From: Pseudomonas sp. M30-35
GTDB taxonomy: Bacteria > Pseudomonadota > Gammaproteobacteria > Pseudomonadales > Pseudomonadaceae
Reading direction: 5' to 3'
Assembly: GCF_002163625.1 (NCBI RefSeq)
Contig: NZ_CP020892.1
Coordinates: 372,001 to 436,000 of the forward strand
Length of the DNA stretch: 64,000 nucleotides
The first letter of the stretch is position 1; each line of letters opens with the position of its first letter. The translations under genes were made by a program, and so were the position numbers. Of the stretch, positions 35,588 to 44,694 are shown piece after piece. The notes beneath the pieces were generated by a model, which was not told the DNA's origin, ran no database searches, and saw only the letters and a program-made list of their open reading frames with translations.

Positions 35588-36319
35588 TCAGGCGGTCCAG
35601 CCGCCATCAATGGTGTGGGTGTGACCGCTGGTGAAGGTGGCGCCTGCGAGGTACAGCACAAGCTCGGCGACTTCTTCCGGGGTGCCAATTCGGCCCATGG
35701 GTTGGCGGCCGACAAACGCAGCGCGTGCGGCTTGATAATCGCCTTGAGCGCGCAGGCGATCTTGCAGCGACGGGCTGTCCACGGTGCCGGGGCAGATGGC
35801 GTTGCAGCGAATACCTTGGGTGATGTAATCAGCGGCCACCGATTTGGTCAGGCCGATCACGGCAGCTTTGGTCACGCTGTAGGCAAATCGGTTGGGCACA
35901 CCCTTGATGCTGGAGGCGACCGAAGCCATGTTGATGATGCTGCCGTCTTGTTGCGCCAGCATGCCGGGCAGCACGGCTTTGATCAGTTGGTATTGCGAGC
36001 GGACATTGAGCTGATAAGCAAAATCCAGATCACTTTCCGAACATTCGAGCAGCGTGCCGTTGTGGACAATGCCTGCGCAATTGAACAGCACGTCGATGGT
36101 GCCGTGGTTGGCAACCAATACATCTATGTCGGTTTGACTGAGTACATCGAGTCGCGCCGTCAGGATATTTGGCGTGTTAGTCAGCTCCGCGAGCTTCTCA
36201 TCATTCACATCTGTGGCAATAACCTGGGCGCCGGCTTGAGCCAGGCGTATTGCTGCGGCGCGACCAATACCCTGTGCCGCTCCGGTGACCAGAGCCTTTT
36301 TTCCATGCAGTTGGGTCAT
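35588..36319 (-). CDS. Short-chain dehydrogenase, 2-keto-3-deoxy-sugar-acid dehydrogenase type
   Basis: The 243-residue NAD(P) enzyme has TGAAQGIG (12-19), the FNCAG loop (79-83), catalytic Ser136 or Ser137 in MASVASSIKG and Tyr147-x3-Lys151. It strongly resembles the SDR that oxidises 2-keto-3-deoxy-L-fuconate to the 2,4-diketo acid. It is the first gene of a six-gene minus-strand operon, so control acts in the gap 36320-36524 shared with the IclR gene. ATG 36319 aligns with family starts; a longer frame from 36364 adds an unconserved 15 residues. Confidence 0.9.
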   Translation of the reverse strand: MTQLHGKKALVTGAAQGIGRAAAIRLAQAGAQVIATDVNDEKLAELTNTPNILTARLDVLSQTDIDVLVANHGTIDVLFNCAGIVHNGTLLECSESDLDFAYQLNVRSQYQLIKAVLPGMLAQQDGSIINMASVASSIKGVPNRFAYSVTKAAVIGLTKSVAADYITQGIRCNAICPGTVDSPSLQDRLRAQGDYQAARAAFVGRQPMGRIGTPEEVAELVLYLAGATFTSGHTHTIDGGWTA

Positions 36320-36394
36320 CAATTCCCTCTCTTGTTCTAGGTGGGTGCAGAGCCATGTCTGCATGGTTAATTGTGCAGGAACATAATTTCCCTG

Positions 36395-36482
36395 TGAATT
36401 AATGATTCATATATAAATCTAAAAGACCAAGCATGCAACCCGAAAATGACAATTGACTCGGTCGGATTGACCCGGTCGGGTC
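36395..36482. promoter_or_regulatory. Divergent control region between the sugar-acid operon and its IclR regulator
   Basis: Three elements are visible. TGAAT-N5-ATTCA (36395-36409) is a perfect inverted repeat next to AT-rich, promoter-like sequence. GACCCG-GT-CGGGTC (36469-36482) is a second inverted repeat. GACTCGGTCGG (36455-36465) repeats most of that second site directly. One or more should be the binding site of the IclR protein; which one is not determined. Confidence 0.5.
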
Positions 36483-36524
36483 GATGGGGAATCATGCGGG
36501 CGAACAGACCGCGGAGTGGATGAC

Positions 36525-37313
36525 ATGGCGCAGCAAGAGCAGGCAGCGGTGGAGTCGGAGGCGAATGAAGATCGCTACCGGGCGCCAGCCCTCGACAAGG
36601 GGTTGGACATCATTGAGGTGTTGGCTGAGCGCGAAGCGGGCTTATCCCAAGTGGAGATTGCCAAGGAGCTGGGGCGCAAGCCCAATGAGATATACCGCAT
36701 GCTCGACCGCCTAGTACGCCGTGGCTATGTGTTACGCACTGAGGCCGACCAGTACGAATTGACCTTGAAACTGTTCGAGCTGGCTCACCGTCAGTCGCCG
36801 ACCAGGCGCTTGGCCAGCCAGGCACTGCCGTTGATGCGGCGCTTTGCTGCCAGCAGCGGCCAGGCATGTCATTTGAGTGTGCAGGAGCGCGGCGGCTTGA
36901 CCGTCATCGCTCAAGTCGATGCGCCGGGCTATTGGGGATTCGGTATCCGGCTTGGATCGCGCATGGGCCTGTTCGATACAGGTTCAGGGCACGTGATGTT
37001 GGCGTTTTCCGGTGCCGAGGAGCGCGAGTTGATGCTCCGCGAGACACCAGATACGGGCGCCCAGCTTGATAGCGACTTGCAGAAGGTGATCGAGCAGGTG
37101 CGTCAACAAGGCTATGCGCTGATGGCAAGCGAGCAGACCGAGGCTGTGTACAACATTGCTGTGCCGCTGTTTTCCAGCCCGGATCGAATTGTCGCGGTTC
37201 TGGCCAGTCCTTATCTGCAGCATCTCGATACCAATCGACTGCCGAACCGGGAGGCGGTGCTGGCGCAGTTGCAGCAGATCGCTCAACAACTCGGACAGCC
37301 GGAGTCGGACTAG
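36525..37313 (+). CDS. IclR-family regulator of the sugar-acid operon
   Basis: The 262-residue protein has an N-terminal winged helix (about 20-85: APALDKGLDIIEVLAE, LSQVEIAKELGRKPNEIYRM) and a C-terminal IclR effector domain with GFGIRLGSRMGLFDTGSGHV and YNIAVPLFS. It is divergent from the SDR gene, so it is the likely local regulator, with the candidate operators at 36395-36482. ATG 36525 has GGAG eight bases ahead; GTG 36516 is possible but overlaps that ribosome site. The inducer is probably the sugar acid or a keto-deoxy intermediate (inference). Confidence 0.88.
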   Translation: MAQQEQAAVESEANEDRYRAPALDKGLDIIEVLAEREAGLSQVEIAKELGRKPNEIYRMLDRLVRRGYVLRTEADQYELTLKLFELAHRQSPTRRLASQALPLMRRFAASSGQACHLSVQERGGLTVIAQVDAPGYWGFGIRLGSRMGLFDTGSGHVMLAFSGAEERELMLRETPDTGAQLDSDLQKVIEQVRQQGYALMASEQTEAVYNIAVPLFSSPDRIVAVLASPYLQHLDTNRLPNREAVLAQLQQIAQQLGQPESD

Positions 37314-37357
37314 GCGTTGTGCAGTCAGCACCGGGTTTGATGCTGTTTGACGGGGCG

Positions 37358-38752
37358 TCAGCCTTTGCTGATGCGCTGGCTAAGCAGCTCTTGGGTCAGT
37401 GCCTCAACTCTTTCGCGGCGCTCGCTGCTGCTGCGCCAGTTGCGACTATCAATGCTAGACCATTGTGGGTAGGCGCGGGCATCACGCAGTGCTTCGGGTA
37501 GCTTGCCTTGGCGCCATCTGCTGTCTTGCGGTGCTGCGAGTGTGATTGCTTCCATTGCCGCATGGCCGCGTTCATTCAGTGCGCTCAGCAGCAATTGCTG
37601 GCGTAGGGCCAAAAGCCGCAGCACGGCATCATCAACCGTTAACTCGCGCTCACCTTTGAGCTTGCTTTTGAGGCGTTCGCCATAGCCGCGCAAGGTCTGT
37701 GCGCTACCGCCCAGCAGCGCGCCCAGCGCAGCGGCAGCGCCAAGGGTTACGCCGCCAACCAGTAAGTCAATTCCGGCGCCAGTCGCCGCACCTGCAGCCA
37801 TGCCGCCACCGACTTTGATTCCGAGTTGCTTGAGGGTTTGCGGGTTGAACAAGTCATCGCCCCAACGCCCATCGAGCAGCGGTAGGTCTTCAGCCTTGGC
37901 GTCATTTTTGCGGAAGGCATAGAGCTTTAGCAGGTCTTCAACGCAGCGTTGTTCGCGCTTGCAAATGTTCTCACGCAGCGAATTGATCGCCGCTTTTTCG
38001 AGCGTTGGCTCCGCTGCAACGCTGCGCCTGTAAGCAGCGCAATCAATCAGTAAGTCAGCAATTAATTGCACGCCCGCTTGTTCGCGAGCTTCGCGCTGGG
38101 CTTGGTGATCGTTGATCAAGCGTTGCAGTTGCGGCGCGGCTTTTTCCAGTAATAGGCCCAGGCTTTCATACAACCGTTGCTCACCATCAACCGGCGGCGC
38201 GACGCTGTCAAAACGCACCAAGGCATGCAAGCCGATACGTGCCAGCGCTTCACGCCACTCAGCTTCGCGGTGCGCAGTGCTGGCGACAAAATTCAGCACC
38301 GGTAGGAGCGGCCGTCCGCACATGCTCAATATTTCGAGTTCATCGCGGTATTTGGCCAGTACCGGCTCGCGCGCATCAATCACATACAGACCGGCGTCGG
38401 AGGCTTGAAGCTGGCGCAGCACTTTAGCTTCTTGCTCGAAGCGCTGATGCGCCTCGCTACTTTGCAGAAACCGCTCTAAACGTGCCGGGCCATCAAGTCG
38501 CTCACCGGGGTGGTCAAGCCGTTCTAGATAGTCGAGCAGGGCGATTGCGTCTTCCAGTCCCGGCGTGTCGTAAAGCTCCAGCAGTGCTTCACCCTCAACC
38601 GACAAGCGCGCGCCTTCAACGTGACGCGTGGTGCTGTGGTGATGCGATACCTCGCCAAAGCCAACGTCACGAGTCAGGGTACGCAGCAGTGAGGTTTTGC
38701 CGACATTGGTGTGGCCGACGACGGCCAGTCGCAGCGGCTTATTATTAGTCAT
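37358..38752 (-). CDS. DUF3482-domain GTPase
   Basis: The 464-residue protein begins with an Era/TrmE-like GTPase domain: P-loop GHTNVGKTS (13-21), threonines near 41-42 that may act as switch I, and DTPGLED (62-68). The expected NKxD motif is degenerate; LPVLNFVAS stands near its position. The DUF3482 part follows, with a glycine- and alanine-rich hydrophobic stretch at about 315-352 (GGGMAAGAATGAGIDLLVGG) that could insert into a membrane. It overlaps the upstream DUF2868 gene by eight bases, so the two are coupled. The pair recurs in proteobacteria but its function is unknown. Confidence 0.85.
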   Translation of the reverse strand: MTNNKPLRLAVVGHTNVGKTSLLRTLTRDVGFGEVSHHHSTTRHVEGARLSVEGEALLELYDTPGLEDAIALLDYLERLDHPGERLDGPARLERFLQSSEAHQRFEQEAKVLRQLQASDAGLYVIDAREPVLAKYRDELEILSMCGRPLLPVLNFVASTAHREAEWREALARIGLHALVRFDSVAPPVDGEQRLYESLGLLLEKAAPQLQRLINDHQAQREAREQAGVQLIADLLIDCAAYRRSVAAEPTLEKAAINSLRENICKREQRCVEDLLKLYAFRKNDAKAEDLPLLDGRWGDDLFNPQTLKQLGIKVGGGMAAGAATGAGIDLLVGGVTLGAAAALGALLGGSAQTLRGYGERLKSKLKGERELTVDDAVLRLLALRQQLLLSALNERGHAAMEAITLAAPQDSRWRQGKLPEALRDARAYPQWSSIDSRNWRSSSERRERVEALTQELLSQRISKG

Positions 38753-40151
38753 GGCCGCTCTCCAGCCAAGTTAACGGCGCAGAGTCGCTGTGTGTCAGTT
38801 GCAAGGCGTCGAGTGCCTTGTGCCAGTCGCTTAAGCGATTGCCATCGAGTGTCTCGTCGGTCGGCGGTGGAAGCAGCCAGATGCGTGTAGTGCCCGCGCA
38901 GCGGCTCAGTTCGCCGAGCAAACCCAAGGCGCCGCGGTCGGGCGAGCGGCGTGGATCACAGGCAATCAGCAGGCGTGCAGGCGGAAACCGCGTCAGTTGT
39001 TCAAGCAAGCGTTGGCGTTGTTCCCGGGTGTCGATAACCCCAGCATCACGCACGCTTTTAGGCAGTTTGGTCGGTGGCCATTGGCGTTGCGCATCCAGCT
39101 CAATCGCCATCAACACCGCTTCTTCGCCAGGATTCGCGTTGTAACCTGTGGCGGGTTGATGCAGCACATCCGGTGCACTGTCATTCACCCCAATGCGTTC
39201 ACTGCTCGGTTGCAGGCGTTCACGCAGCAGGCTGTAGCCGGGCAGACTGGTGTCGAGCTTAAGTGCGGCGCGACCTTTGCTCCAAAGTAGCCAGCAGACG
39301 AGTGTCAGCACTAAGCGTGGAATGATGCCGTAAACCAGCAACACGCCAACCAGCCAGCCAGCCCAGCTCTGCCTTGCAGCCTCGCTGAGAATGACATTGT
39401 CGCCGCTGATGCGGATTAGCTCGGCATCCGGCAAGCTAAAGCCAAACAGTGCTGGCAGAGCACCGATGCTTTGCGTCACTGCGGTAAAGGTTTCGCCACT
39501 GAGAATGGTGCTTTCCCAGACAAAGCCATAGCGTCGAGTGGCCAGTAGCAGCAACATGCTCAGCAGTGTGCTGAGCAGCGCGACCAGCCAGAAACCGTTG
39601 CTCATAATCCCTAACGCCCAGCGGCTGAGGCGCTGGCGTTGCAGCAGGATCAGTAATGCAGGTGCCAGTTGTGCGACTTGCGCATCGCGTGCCAGTTTCT
39701 CACTGAGCCACAACCACAAACGGCCCAGGGCGCCCGCGCTTTCTCCAGTAAAAAAAAGTCCTAACAGCCAACCGATCAGCATCAACAGGTTAAGCCCAAG
39801 CATGCTGCCGAGTGCCCAGAACACGTTGACCGGGCGCAGGCCGTCACCGAGAGCAGCCACACTCAAACCGATACCGCTGAATACGGCTAATACCAGCATG
39901 GCCAGGAATGCCAAACGTGAACCTTGGCGCCAATGGCTCAAGGCTTGGAGCTGTCCGTCGCGCTCGGCCAACAGTAATGCACGGTGTTGCAGCCGCTCAA
40001 CAAAGTCGCCGCCCGCCACTTGCACACGGCGATTGGTTTCGCTGTCTTCAAGCGGCCCGGTGTGCTCTTCGCGCAAGCGGATGGTCTCGGTGAGCCAGAG
40101 CTTTTGCAGTTTGCTAAGCGTATTGGAAGCTGCAGTCACGCGGTATCTCAT
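38745..40151 (-). CDS. DUF2868-domain membrane protein, partner of the DUF3482 GTPase
   Basis: The 468-residue protein has an N-terminal charged region (about 1-75) followed by several membrane helices (about 80-105, 115-140, 185-205 and 270-295) and a soluble C-terminal domain (about 330-468). That domain has ILACDPRRSPDRG-like residues and a run ending TRIWLLPPPTDET. No catalytic motif was recognised. It precedes the GTPase gene with an eight-base overlap, so the two are probably made together and may form a membrane complex. No function is established for DUF2868. Confidence 0.82.
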   Translation of the reverse strand: MRYRVTAASNTLSKLQKLWLTETIRLREEHTGPLEDSETNRRVQVAGGDFVERLQHRALLLAERDGQLQALSHWRQGSRLAFLAMLVLAVFSGIGLSVAALGDGLRPVNVFWALGSMLGLNLLMLIGWLLGLFFTGESAGALGRLWLWLSEKLARDAQVAQLAPALLILLQRQRLSRWALGIMSNGFWLVALLSTLLSMLLLLATRRYGFVWESTILSGETFTAVTQSIGALPALFGFSLPDAELIRISGDNVILSEAARQSWAGWLVGVLLVYGIIPRLVLTLVCWLLWSKGRAALKLDTSLPGYSLLRERLQPSSERIGVNDSAPDVLHQPATGYNANPGEEAVLMAIELDAQRQWPPTKLPKSVRDAGVIDTREQRQRLLEQLTRFPPARLLIACDPRRSPDRGALGLLGELSRCAGTTRIWLLPPPTDETLDGNRLSDWHKALDALQLTHSDSAPLTWLESGHD

Positions 40152-40207
40152 CTCAGGATTGAGTGCTGAGCATAACCGCTGGACGCTGTTTCAACTACGT
40201 CATCAGA

Positions 40208-41341
40208 TTATTTACGCAGGCTTCTGACCTTAACTGCAACGTCTGGCTGGTCGCTGAACAGGCCGTCGATACCCGCGTCGAGGAAGATATTTATTTCCTG
40301 CTCAATATCGCCACGGGCTTGCGGGTCATCACCTTTGCGCAGATTGACTGGCAGAAAACTGTTTTCAGCGCGAAAGGTATAAGGGTGAACTTTCAGCTTG
40401 GCGGCGTGGGCGTCGGCGACAAAGCGTGTGGTGTTGGCCGGGTCGAGAGCGCCATTGCTGTCCAGAGGAATAATTGCGCTTTTGTGTGGGCCAACGCCGA
40501 CGGCGTATTCGGCAACTTGCTTGAAACCTTGTGGGGTGGCCATTTGCGCGTAGGTCAACGAGCTACCGCTGAGGCTTTGATCAAAGGGTTGGCCTTCGCC
40601 GTACAGTTGAATCAGGCGGATTTCACTGTCACGGCTCAGCTGCTTGAGGTTGTTGACCTCGAACGACTGGATATAAACCGGTGCCTTGGCGCTATCCAGG
40701 CCATTGTCCTTGAGAATTTTCAGCAGCGGCTTTTCCATGCTCAAGCCTTGCTGCTGAAAATAGCTGGGGTGCTTGGTTTCTATGTACAGGCCAATCTGTC
40801 GCTGTTGGCTGCGTTGTAGATCTTTACTCAGGTCAATGATTTCCTGCAGCGTTGGGATCTGCATGCTGCCATTGAGGCGCGCGTTGCCGGGGCGAACATC
40901 AGGGATTCGCTCAATCGCGCGCAGGGTTTTTAATTCAGCCAGGGTGAAGTCCTCGCTAAACCAGCCATTGAGGGTGACCCCGTCGATACTTTTACTGCGT
41001 TTGCGCTCGGCAAACTCCGGGTGATCCGCCACGTTTGTGGTTAAGCCCAGTTCATTGTCATGCCGTGCCACTAACTGACCGTCTTTGGTCATCACCAGAT
41101 CGGGTTCGATATAGTCGGCGCCCAAGGTCACAGCCAGCGCGTAAGCACCGAGTGTGTGCTCTGGCACATAACCGCTGGCGCCACGGTGGCCGATGATCAA
41201 CGGATAAGGCTGCGCTTTGGCAGCGTGCTCTTGGCCCGGCGACTCAGACGCTGCGGTCGCCATAAAGGGCAAGCAAAGCAGACAGGCTAAAGCGCCCAGG
41301 CGAGAGCGGTGGTCAGCGAATAGATTGTTGAGTGCAGGCAT
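40208..41341 (-). CDS. glpQ: Periplasmic glycerophosphodiester phosphodiesterase
   Basis: GlpQ hydrolyses glycerophosphodiesters, such as glycerophosphocholine, to glycerol 3-phosphate and an alcohol in the periplasm. The 377-residue product has a signal peptide (about 1-31). The GDPD catalytic set is clear: His52 and Arg53 in GHRGASG, Glu79 and Asp81 in YIEPDL and His94 in ARHD. Length and the late motif NGWFSEDFTLAELKTL match the GlpQ type rather than the short cytosolic UgpQ. It is divergent from folA. It could release choline for the choline-related genes elsewhere in the window. Confidence 0.94.
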   Translation of the reverse strand: MPALNNLFADHRSRLGALACLLCLPFMATAASESPGQEHAAKAQPYPLIIGHRGASGYVPEHTLGAYALAVTLGADYIEPDLVMTKDGQLVARHDNELGLTTNVADHPEFAERKRSKSIDGVTLNGWFSEDFTLAELKTLRAIERIPDVRPGNARLNGSMQIPTLQEIIDLSKDLQRSQQRQIGLYIETKHPSYFQQQGLSMEKPLLKILKDNGLDSAKAPVYIQSFEVNNLKQLSRDSEIRLIQLYGEGQPFDQSLSGSSLTYAQMATPQGFKQVAEYAVGVGPHKSAIIPLDSNGALDPANTTRFVADAHAAKLKVHPYTFRAENSFLPVNLRKGDDPQARGDIEQEINIFLDAGIDGLFSDQPDVAVKVRSLRK

Positions 41342-41506
41342 GCGCGTCGTCCTTGTGCGAGAGGCAAACTGAAAGGATAGTCTGCAATGGGTTTGCTGAC
41401 CTTTTGTTACAGCGCTTTGAATCAGTGGTTTTAACTGAGCTTAAGTCATGGTGGACAAGCTGCGCGTTGTCGCACCCTACACCCAAGCTTTGCTATGCTC
41501 GCCCGC

Positions 41507-42019
41507 ATGAAAAATACTCTCCCTCTCTGTCTGATTGCGGCGCTCGCGGATAACCGCGTGATTGGCCTCGATAACCAAATGCCTTGGCACTTGCCGGCGG
41601 ACCTTAAGCACTTCAAAGCGCTGACGCTGGGTAAGCCGATCATCATGGGGCGCAAAACCTGGGAATCACTCGGCCGGCCCTTGCCTGGGCGGCTGAATCT
41701 TGTGGTCAGCCGTCAAACCGATTTGCAACTGGATGGCGCAGAAGTCTTTGCTTCTCTGGATGACGCTGTCACCCGCGCAGAGGCATGGGCACGTGAACAG
41801 GGTGTGACCGAGTTGATGCTGATTGGCGGCGCGCAGCTGTATGCGCAAGGGCTTGAGCACGCACAACGGTTGTACCTGACGCGGATTAACCTGAGCCCAG
41901 AGGGTGATGCGTGGTTTCCTGAGTTTGATGCCGCCGCATGGCAACTGGCCTCAAGCGAAGCGCACGAAGCCACTGAAACAACCCCGCCTTACGTATTTGA
42001 AAGCTGGCAGCGCCCTTAA
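41507..42019 (+). CDS. folA: Dihydrofolate reductase
   Basis: FolA reduces dihydrofolate to tetrahydrofolate with NADPH, restoring the cofactor used by ThyA. The 170-residue protein shows LIAALADNRVIGLDNQMPWH, catalytic Asp32 in LPADLKHF, the NADPH stretch IIMGRKTWESLGRPLPGR and the later LMLIGGAQLY. ATG 41507 gives the standard N-terminus MKNTLPLCLIAAL; ATG 41495 adds four residues. It is a single gene divergent from glpQ and convergent with the DUF3392 gene. Confidence 0.96.
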   Translation: MKNTLPLCLIAALADNRVIGLDNQMPWHLPADLKHFKALTLGKPIIMGRKTWESLGRPLPGRLNLVVSRQTDLQLDGAEVFASLDDAVTRAEAWAREQGVTELMLIGGAQLYAQGLEHAQRLYLTRINLSPEGDAWFPEFDAAAWQLASSEAHEATETTPPYVFESWQRP

Positions 42020-42092
42020 ACGCATCAGCGAAAACTGCGGTGCAGTAGGGTGGGTGGCGCTTTTCCATCCACCCTTGAAAGCAATGCTGTGC

Positions 42093-42416
42093 CTAGCTGC
42101 GATCAGCCAAAACGCCGATCAAGAAGAACACCAGCAACAATACTGGCGCCAGGGTGTAGTTGTTGAACTGGCCGAGGCCTGCGCTGAGATAGGGCGTCAG
42201 GAATACGATTGCCAAGCCGTACACCACGGCACATACGACGACGAAGATAATGGTGCGAAAAACAAAGTTAAGGCCGCCAATGCTGCGCTGAACCCAGGCG
42301 TTGATGCCTGGGCCGAAGAGTACGAACAAGGTCGCCATGATCGCCAGCGAGATATCGTATAAGTGGCTGCGGCTCCAGCGTGACAATGTGGCGGTTAGGT
42401 CAAGTAGCAGGTCCAT
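42093..42416 (-). CDS. DUF3392 family membrane protein
   Basis: The 107-residue protein has three or four hydrophobic helices (about 20-38, 45-70 and 85-103) and matches the small DUF3392 family of gammaproteobacteria, with the stretch LFGPGINAWVQRSIGGLNF near the middle. No function is known. It is downstream of hemW on the minus strand, 37 bases after its stop, and may be the last gene of that operon. Confidence 0.75.
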   Translation of the reverse strand: MDLLLDLTATLSRWSRSHLYDISLAIMATLFVLFGPGINAWVQRSIGGLNFVFRTIIFVVVCAVVYGLAIVFLTPYLSAGLGQFNNYTLAPVLLLVFFLIGVLADRS

Positions 42417-42453
42417 GCGGTGTCCTTAGAGCAAAGGGCTCATCAACTGCCTA

Positions 42454-43656
42454 TCAAGGCAAAAACTGTTGCAGTAAGTCGTTTAGAAACAACTGACCCT
42501 CTGCTGTCGCAGTCAGGCGATCAGGATTGTTTTCAAGTAGACCGCGTTGCTGCGCCTGTTTACGAGCCTCGCTCAGCAGGCTGAGCGGCAGGCCGGTGCG
42601 TTGGCTGAACAGCTCGCTGGCAGCACCCTCGGTGAGGCGCAATACATTCATTAAAAACTCGAACGGCAGTTCATCCTGCCCGAGAACACGCTCGCCTGCA
42701 CTAAAGCGCTTGTTAGGGTCGAGGTAGTCTTTGGGCAGACGGGTTTTCCAAGTACGCCGGATAATGCCATCAGGGCTGCTGAGTTTGCCGTGAGCGCCCG
42801 CACCAATCCCGATGAAATCGCCGAAGCTCCAGTAATTCAGATTATGCCGCGCTACTTTGCCTGGCTGGGCATAAGCAGAGACTTCATATTGTGCATAGCC
42901 ATGTTCGGCAAGCAGCGCCTGGCCCGCTTCCTGAATATCCCAAAGGGTATCGTCTTCGGGCAGAGTTGGCGGTTGGTTCCAGAACACCGTATTGGGTTCG
43001 AGCGTCAGTTGATACCAGGACAAATGGGTCGGTCGTTGCGCAATTGCAGTGCGCAGATCAGCCAGCGCATCGTCAATGGATTGATCCGGCAAGCCGTGCA
43101 TCAGGTCGAGGTTGAAGTTGTCAAAACCTGCTGCGCGAGCCATATCGGCAGCACGCACGGCTTCGTCGCCATCGTGAATCCGGCCAAGGGCTTGCAATTT
43201 CGCCGACTGAAAACTTTGCACGCCGATTGATAGCCGGTTGATTCCCAGCTTGCGGTAGGCAGAAAACTTGGCTTGTTCAAAGGTGCCGGGGTTGGCTTCG
43301 AGGGTGATCTCAATGTCGTCGGCAAACTTGATACGCTGCTCAACGCCTGCGAGCAGACGCCCAAGTGCCTTGGCTGAAAACAGGCTTGGAGTGCCGCCAC
43401 CAAAGAAGATCGATGTCAGTTCGCGCTCATGCACAGCCGGTAAGTCTGCATCGAGGTCAGCCAGCAAGGCATCAACGTATTCTTCTTCTGGCAAGGTTGG
43501 CGCCGCAGCATGCGAGTTGAAATCGCAATATGGACACTTTTTAACGCACCAGGGAATGTGGATATACAGCGCCAGCGGCGGCAATACGAAGCCTTCAACC
43601 ACATGGTGAACGCGGTCAGTGGCGATGGTTGCGTCTGCGCTCGAGGTTGCTGTCAT
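42454..43656 (-). CDS. hemW: Radical SAM haem chaperone HemW
   Basis: HemW binds haem and delivers it to membrane proteins; it was long annotated as an oxygen-independent coproporphyrinogen oxidase. The 400-residue product has the radical-SAM cluster motif C-x3-C-x2-C at Cys37, Cys41 and Cys44 ([12 protein letters not shown]), then [11 protein letters not shown] and [10 protein letters not shown]. The HemN-specific fourth cysteine pattern CxxxCxxCxC is not present, since Cys44 is followed by DF. The first 20 residues are longer than in P. aeruginosa. The start overlaps the rdgB stop (ATGA). Confidence 0.93.
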   Translation of the reverse strand: MTATSSADATIATDRVHHVVEGFVLPPLALYIHIPWCVKKCPYCDFNSHAAAPTLPEEEYVDALLADLDADLPAVHERELTSIFFGGGTPSLFSAKALGRLLAGVEQRIKFADDIEITLEANPGTFEQAKFSAYRKLGINRLSIGVQSFQSAKLQALGRIHDGDEAVRAADMARAAGFDNFNLDLMHGLPDQSIDDALADLRTAIAQRPTHLSWYQLTLEPNTVFWNQPPTLPEDDTLWDIQEAGQALLAEHGYAQYEVSAYAQPGKVARHNLNYWSFGDFIGIGAGAHGKLSSPDGIIRRTWKTRLPKDYLDPNKRFSAGERVLGQDELPFEFLMNVLRLTEGAASELFSQRTGLPLSLLSEARKQAQQRGLLENNPDRLTATAEGQLFLNDLLQQFLP

Positions 43657-44246
43657 AGGCCCAGCCGCTGTTTGAACAACGCCATGGCGCGCGCCCGGTG
43701 GCTGAGTTGGTTCTTCTCGGCTGGAGTTAACTCAGCGCTGGAACAGTCGCGCTCAGGCACCCAGAACAATGGGTCGTAACCAAAACCATGGGCACCTTGC
43801 GCTACGGGCAGGATACGCCCGTGCCACAGCCCTTCACAGATGATCGGCAGTGGGTCATCGGCGTGGCGAACCAAGGCCAGGCAGCAAACAAACTGGGCAC
43901 CACGTTGCTCGGGGGCGACATCTTTAAGCGCTTCCAGCAGTTTGGCGTTGTTCGCCGCATCACCTTGGCCATCTGCGTAGCGCGCCGAGTAAATACCGGG
44001 CGCGCCGCCGAGGTAATCCACAGCCAGGCCAGAGTCATCGGCGAGAGCTGGCAAGCCGGAGACCCGCGCGGCATTGCGCGCCTTGAGAATTGCGTTCTCG
44101 ACGAACGACAAGCCAGTCTCTTCGGGTTCGACGTTGCTGAACTCGCCAACTGAGCGCACGCGAATTGAGTCGCCAAGCATGGCTTGGAGTTCTTTGAGTT
44201 TGCCAGCGTTATGGCTGGCGAGTACCAGTTCAGTAAGTTGAATCAT
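43653..44246 (-). CDS. rdgB: XTP/dITP pyrophosphatase (non-canonical purine NTPase)
   Basis: RdgB hydrolyses XTP, ITP and dITP to monophosphates and so keeps damaged purines out of nucleic acids. The 197-residue protein has the Ham1 signature: [16 protein letters not shown] at the N-terminus, [33 protein letters not shown] and the late [11 protein letters not shown] with SHRARAM. The start overlaps the upstream DUF4426 stop and the stop overlaps the hemW start, both as ATGA, so the three genes are translationally coupled. Confidence 0.95.
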   Translation of the reverse strand: MIQLTELVLASHNAGKLKELQAMLGDSIRVRSVGEFSNVEPEETGLSFVENAILKARNAARVSGLPALADDSGLAVDYLGGAPGIYSARYADGQGDAANNAKLLEALKDVAPEQRGAQFVCCLALVRHADDPLPIICEGLWHGRILPVAQGAHGFGYDPLFWVPERDCSSAELTPAEKNQLSHRARAMALFKQRLGL

Positions 44247-44662
44247 TCGTCTGGGAAAAATTCCTGGTTGAATTCGAAGCTATGCGCCTTGCCATCGCCA
44301 GCGGTGACATTAATGGTGAAGCGCAATACTTCACGCTGTTCGAAAGGGAACTGCGCAAGATAATAAATGGCGCCCGGCTCGCTGACTTGCTTAAAGTTAA
44401 GCGGGTAGTCTTTGCCCAGCAGATTCTTCACCGAACCGCTGACATTAGCGTTGCTGGCTTTGCCGCCTTTAAGCACGGCAATATTGACCACGCCTTGAGT
44501 TTTGCTACGCACTAAACCATTGGCTGCGGCGATATTTGGCTGCAAAAAGCCCGAGTTAAAAGCGTTGTAGTGAACGTCCATGTCACCGTATGTCTGCTTG
44601 CGTTCAGCGAAGGCTGGTAAGCTCAGGCACAGAGCCATAAGTAATACGACGAGGCGGCGCAT
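44243..44662 (-). CDS. Secreted DUF4426 protein
   Basis: The 139-residue protein has a signal peptide (about 1-19, cut after PAFA) and a beta-rich mature domain beginning [20 protein letters not shown] and ending [11 protein letters not shown], the DUF4426 pattern. It is found beside rdgB and metW in many gammaproteobacteria, but its role is unknown. It is probably periplasmic. The stop overlaps the rdgB start by four bases; metW ends 32 bases upstream. Confidence 0.85.
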   Translation of the reverse strand: MRRLVVLLMALCLSLPAFAERKQTYGDMDVHYNAFNSGFLQPNIAAANGLVRSKTQGVVNIAVLKGGKASNANVSGSVKNLLGKDYPLNFKQVSEPGAIYYLAQFPFEQREVLRFTINVTAGDGKAHSFEFNQEFFPDE

Positions 44663-44694
44663 AAGAGTGTCTCCTGTAAAAAAGTCAGCGGGGT

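Noticed and set aside
35564..36340. A 258-codon plus-strand ORF opposite the SDR gene
   Set aside because: It is the complement of a well-supported SDR with intact catalytic motifs. Long antisense frames are common in GC-rich DNA, and its product shows no domain.
41342..41506. A possible PHO box in the glpQ-folA gap (CTGTAAC followed by GGTCAGC on the minus strand)
   Set aside because: Only one 7-mer partly fits CTGTCAT and the second does not. The match is too weak to call.
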